This document shows, piece by piece, positions 6,114-7,531 of a stretch of 7,531 nt of DNA; position 1 is the stretch's first letter, and each line of letters begins with the position of its first letter. The DNA is from Pseudomonadota bacterium (lineage in GTDB: Bacteria; Desulfobacterota; Syntrophia; Syntrophales; JADFWA01), in the NCBI GenBank assembly GCA_030596145.1, contig JAUVKS010000084.1, positions 1 to 7,531 on the forward strand, given 5' to 3'. The position numbers and the translations under genes were made by a program. The notes under the pieces were generated by a model. It worked only from the letters and a program-made list of their open reading frames with translations. It did no database searches and was not told where the DNA came from.

Positions 6114-7183
6114 ACATTCTCATCGTAAAATTGAGTGCCATAGGAGACGTAATACACACCCTCCCTTCCCTTTCAGCCTTAAGGATACTCTATCCTGATG
6201 CTGATATCACTTGGGTAATAGAAGAAGCATCCTCAGATATTATCAACGATCATCCCTACCTTGATAGGATCATCATCTCTCGCCGAAAAAAATGGATAGC
6301 TGATCTCAAAAAACTTCACAGGGTAAACAGAACAATCAAAGAAATAAAATCATTTATTCTTACTCTGAGGGAACACAGATATGACTTGGTAATCGATTTT
6401 CACGGTCTCTTCAAAAGTTCTCTCATTGTTCTTCTCAGCGGAGGTAAGAGGAAATTAGGTTACAACAGCATGCAGGAGCTAAGCGGTCTGTTTCTCAACG
6501 AAAAAATCTACGAAGATATGGGAAAACATGCAGTTGACCGATACCTCGATTTTATCCTCCATTTAGGTTTCAACGTCAAGAACAAGGAATTCTTGATTCC
6601 TATACAGAAAGCAAATGAAGATAGAGTTGAAAAGCTTCTTAAAGGAAATAACATTGACACAAAAGAGAGATTTGTGGCAGTAAATCCAATGGCTTTCTGG
6701 GAAACGAAGCTATGGGAGGATGATAAATTCGCGAGGCTGTGTGACAGAATTACAGAAGAGCTGAAGTTAAAGGTAATTTTCACGGGAAGCGACTCTTCCG
6801 GGATGATCGAACACATTCAATCACTAATGGCTTCCCCCTCTGTCAACCTGGGGGGGAAGACAACCCTTAGAGATCTGTCATACTTATACAAATTGGCATC
6901 CCTTATGATAACAACCGATTCCGGCCCCATGCATATTGCAGCAGCGATGCGTACTCCGGTGGTGGCACTTTTCGGCCCTACCGATCCCTCCCGAACGGGA
7001 CCCTACGGTGAGGAGCATATGGTAATCCGCAAAGATATACCCTGCAGCCCTTGTTTTTTAAAAAAATGTGATTCAAGAAAATGTATGAAAGAGATTACAG
7101 TAGAGGAAGTTTTTCAGGCGGTAAAGGATATCGTAGATCGGAAATCGAAGGGTGGCATGGACAAACTCGTTTGTCCGTGTTAG
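6110..7183 (+). CDS. waaC: ADP-heptose:LPS heptosyltransferase I
   Basis: WaaC is a GT9 glycosyltransferase that adds the first heptose to Kdo2-lipid A. The N-terminus MNILIVKLSAIGDVIHTLPS is the family pattern, with D13 at the same position as the catalytic Asp of E. coli WaaC; WVIEEA, DFHGLFKSS, TDSGPMHIAAAM and FGPTDPSRTGPYG follow. The start is GTG 6110, within a GTGA overlap with gmhB; the conserved motif begins at once, so no other start is needed. There are 357 residues against about 320-350 in the family; the excess includes a loop near 60-80 and a C-terminal tail GGMDKLVCPC encoded by a palindrome. A cysteine cluster (C312, C315, C320, C325) parallels that of WaaF. A different GT9 core heptosyltransferase is possible, but less likely. 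Confidence 0.88.
   Translation: MNILIVKLSAIGDVIHTLPSLSALRILYPDADITWVIEEASSDIINDHPYLDRIIISRRKKWIADLKKLHRVNRTIKEIKSFILTLREHRYDLVIDFHGLFKSSLIVLLSGGKRKLGYNSMQELSGLFLNEKIYEDMGKHAVDRYLDFILHLGFNVKNKEFLIPIQKANEDRVEKLLKGNNIDTKERFVAVNPMAFWETKLWEDDKFARLCDRITEELKLKVIFTGSDSSGMIEHIQSLMASPSVNLGGKTTLRDLSYLYKLASLMITTDSGPMHIAAAMRTPVVALFGPTDPSRTGPYGEEHMVIRKDIPCSPCFLKKCDSRKCMKEITVEEVFQAVKDIVDRKSKGGMDKLVCPC
7156..7179. repeat. Palindrome at the 3' tip of waaC (10-bp stem, CTCG loop)
   Basis: Bases 7156-7165 pair with 7170-7179 around CTCG: GGACAAA/TTTGTCC is a perfect 7-bp core, extended by one G-T and two Watson-Crick pairs. It ends one base before the waaC TAG and encodes the odd last residues of the protein (through MDKLVCP). 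No T-tract follows, so I call it a REP-like palindrome rather than a terminator. It could still shield the 3' end of the message. Confidence 0.65.
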
Positions 7184-7195
7184 AAAATCGAATAA

Positions 7196-7223
7196 CGTTT
7201 TCCGTTTTACGCTTTACGTATTC
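7196..7223 (+). repeat. 7-bp tandem array E (4 units, CGTTTTA family) before the pagL-like gene
   Basis: Units begin at 7196 (CGTTTTC), 7203 (CGTTTTA), 7210 and 7217, the last two diverged; 7224-7230 (CGAAAAA) may be a decayed fifth. The array fills most of the 61-bp gap between the waaC stop and the next start, exactly where a promoter for the secreted-protein gene would be expected. I see no convincing -35/-10 pair around it. Confidence 0.7.
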
Positions 7224-7234
7224 CGAAAAAGAAT

Positions 7235-7239
7235 GGAGG
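7235..7239 (+). promoter_or_regulatory. Strong ribosome binding site of the pagL-like gene
   Basis: GGAGG lies 5 bases before GTG 7245. This is the best Shine-Dalgarno in the window and favours GTG 7245 over the in-frame ATG at 7233, which would overlap it and has only weak purine-rich sequence upstream. Confidence 0.75.
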
Positions 7240-7244
7240 TTCAA

Positions 7245-7531
7245 GTGAAAATTTCAAGTTCCATAAAGTTAACTGTGCTTCTTGCTGTTTTGGCAATTCT
7301 TTTCTTAGGCACTTATGCCTATGCTGACGGAAACTCTCCTGACGCAGGTTCCGTAAGTGACCGGCTATTTACAGAATCGGGTATCATTACAGGTTTCGGA
7401 AGTGCAAGTATTAATGAAGGTGACTATGAAACCATCCTATTGATCTGGCATCTTGGTATCGATCTGAAGAAATTCTTCCCGAAACTGGAAACCCACAAGG
7501 GCAAGCTTTCCTTTTATCTTGAACCGCAGAT
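7245..7531 (+). CDS. Secreted protein, probable PagL-type lipid A 3-O-deacylase (acyloxyacyl hydrolase family), N-terminal part
   Basis: The frame is open from GTG 7245 to the window edge, giving 95 codons. It begins with a classic signal peptide: a basic start (MKISSSIK), a hydrophobic core at about 9-22, and AYA at 25-27 before D28. The mature part reads SGIITGFGSASINEGDYETILL, then IWHLGIDLKKFF, and ends at LSFYLEPQ. This pattern of an early glycine-rich strand, a Y-x-x-I/L strand and an L-x-F-x-L-E-P strand resembles PagL-family outer-membrane beta-barrels, which remove the 3-O acyl chain of lipid A. The catalytic His-Ser-Glu lie near the C-terminus, outside the window, so activity cannot be judged. 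Position after an LPS cluster supports a lipid A role. Another small outer-membrane barrel is the main alternative. Confidence 0.65.
   Translation, partial: MKISSSIKLTVLLAVLAILFLGTYAYADGNSPDAGSVSDRLFTESGIITGFGSASINEGDYETILLIWHLGIDLKKFFPKLETHKGKLSFYLEPQ

Noticed and set aside
7233..7244. ATG 7233 as start of the pagL-like gene
   Set aside because: It is in frame, but the GGAGG at 7235-7239 is ideally placed for GTG 7245 and the signal peptide begins naturally there; the ATG remains a minor alternative.

Overview
The window is a lipopolysaccharide (LPS) inner-core and lipid A biosynthesis cluster from a Gram-negative bacterium. All genes are on the + strand. Gene content, protein sequence style and the intergenic repeats suggest a deltaproteobacterium (Desulfobacterota sensu lato); this is inferred from remembered family resemblance, not from a search.

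Layout: the 3' end of lpxB (1-373, cut by the window edge); a 226-bp gap packed with repeats; msbA (600-2339), the lipid A flippase; a 111-bp gap with repeats and two hairpins; lpxK (2451-3542), the lipid A 4'-kinase; an lpxL/htrB-type acyltransferase (3539-4423); waaF (4420-5484), heptosyltransferase II; a 62-bp gap with repeats; gmhB (5547-6113), the heptose bisphosphate phosphatase; waaC (6110-7183), heptosyltransferase I; a 61-bp gap with repeats; and the 5' end of a secreted protein resembling PagL-type lipid A 3-O-deacylases (from 7245, running off the window).

The genes form one pathway. LpxB makes the lipid A disaccharide, LpxK phosphorylates it and the LpxL-like enzyme adds a secondary acyl chain. 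GmhB works in supply of the activated heptose that WaaC and WaaF add to the inner core, MsbA flips the product across the inner membrane, and the last protein may trim acyl chains in the outer membrane. lpxK-lpxL-waaF and gmhB-waaC are joined by 4-bp start/stop overlaps and look translationally coupled. The Kdo transferase gene waaA, needed before WaaC can act, is not in the window.

The coding content is conventional; no new enzymatic system is visible. The most unusual signal lies between the genes. Every gene junction that does not overlap carries a degenerate tandem array with a 7-bp period. Unit families differ from gap to gap, and in three cases (lpxB, msbA, waaF) the array supplies the stop codon and the last residues. 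The lpxB-msbA gap also holds a MITE-like inverted repeat around a GAAA-loop palindrome, and a 12-bp match to its terminal repeat lies just before lpxK. A 10-bp-stem palindrome forms the 3' tip of waaC.
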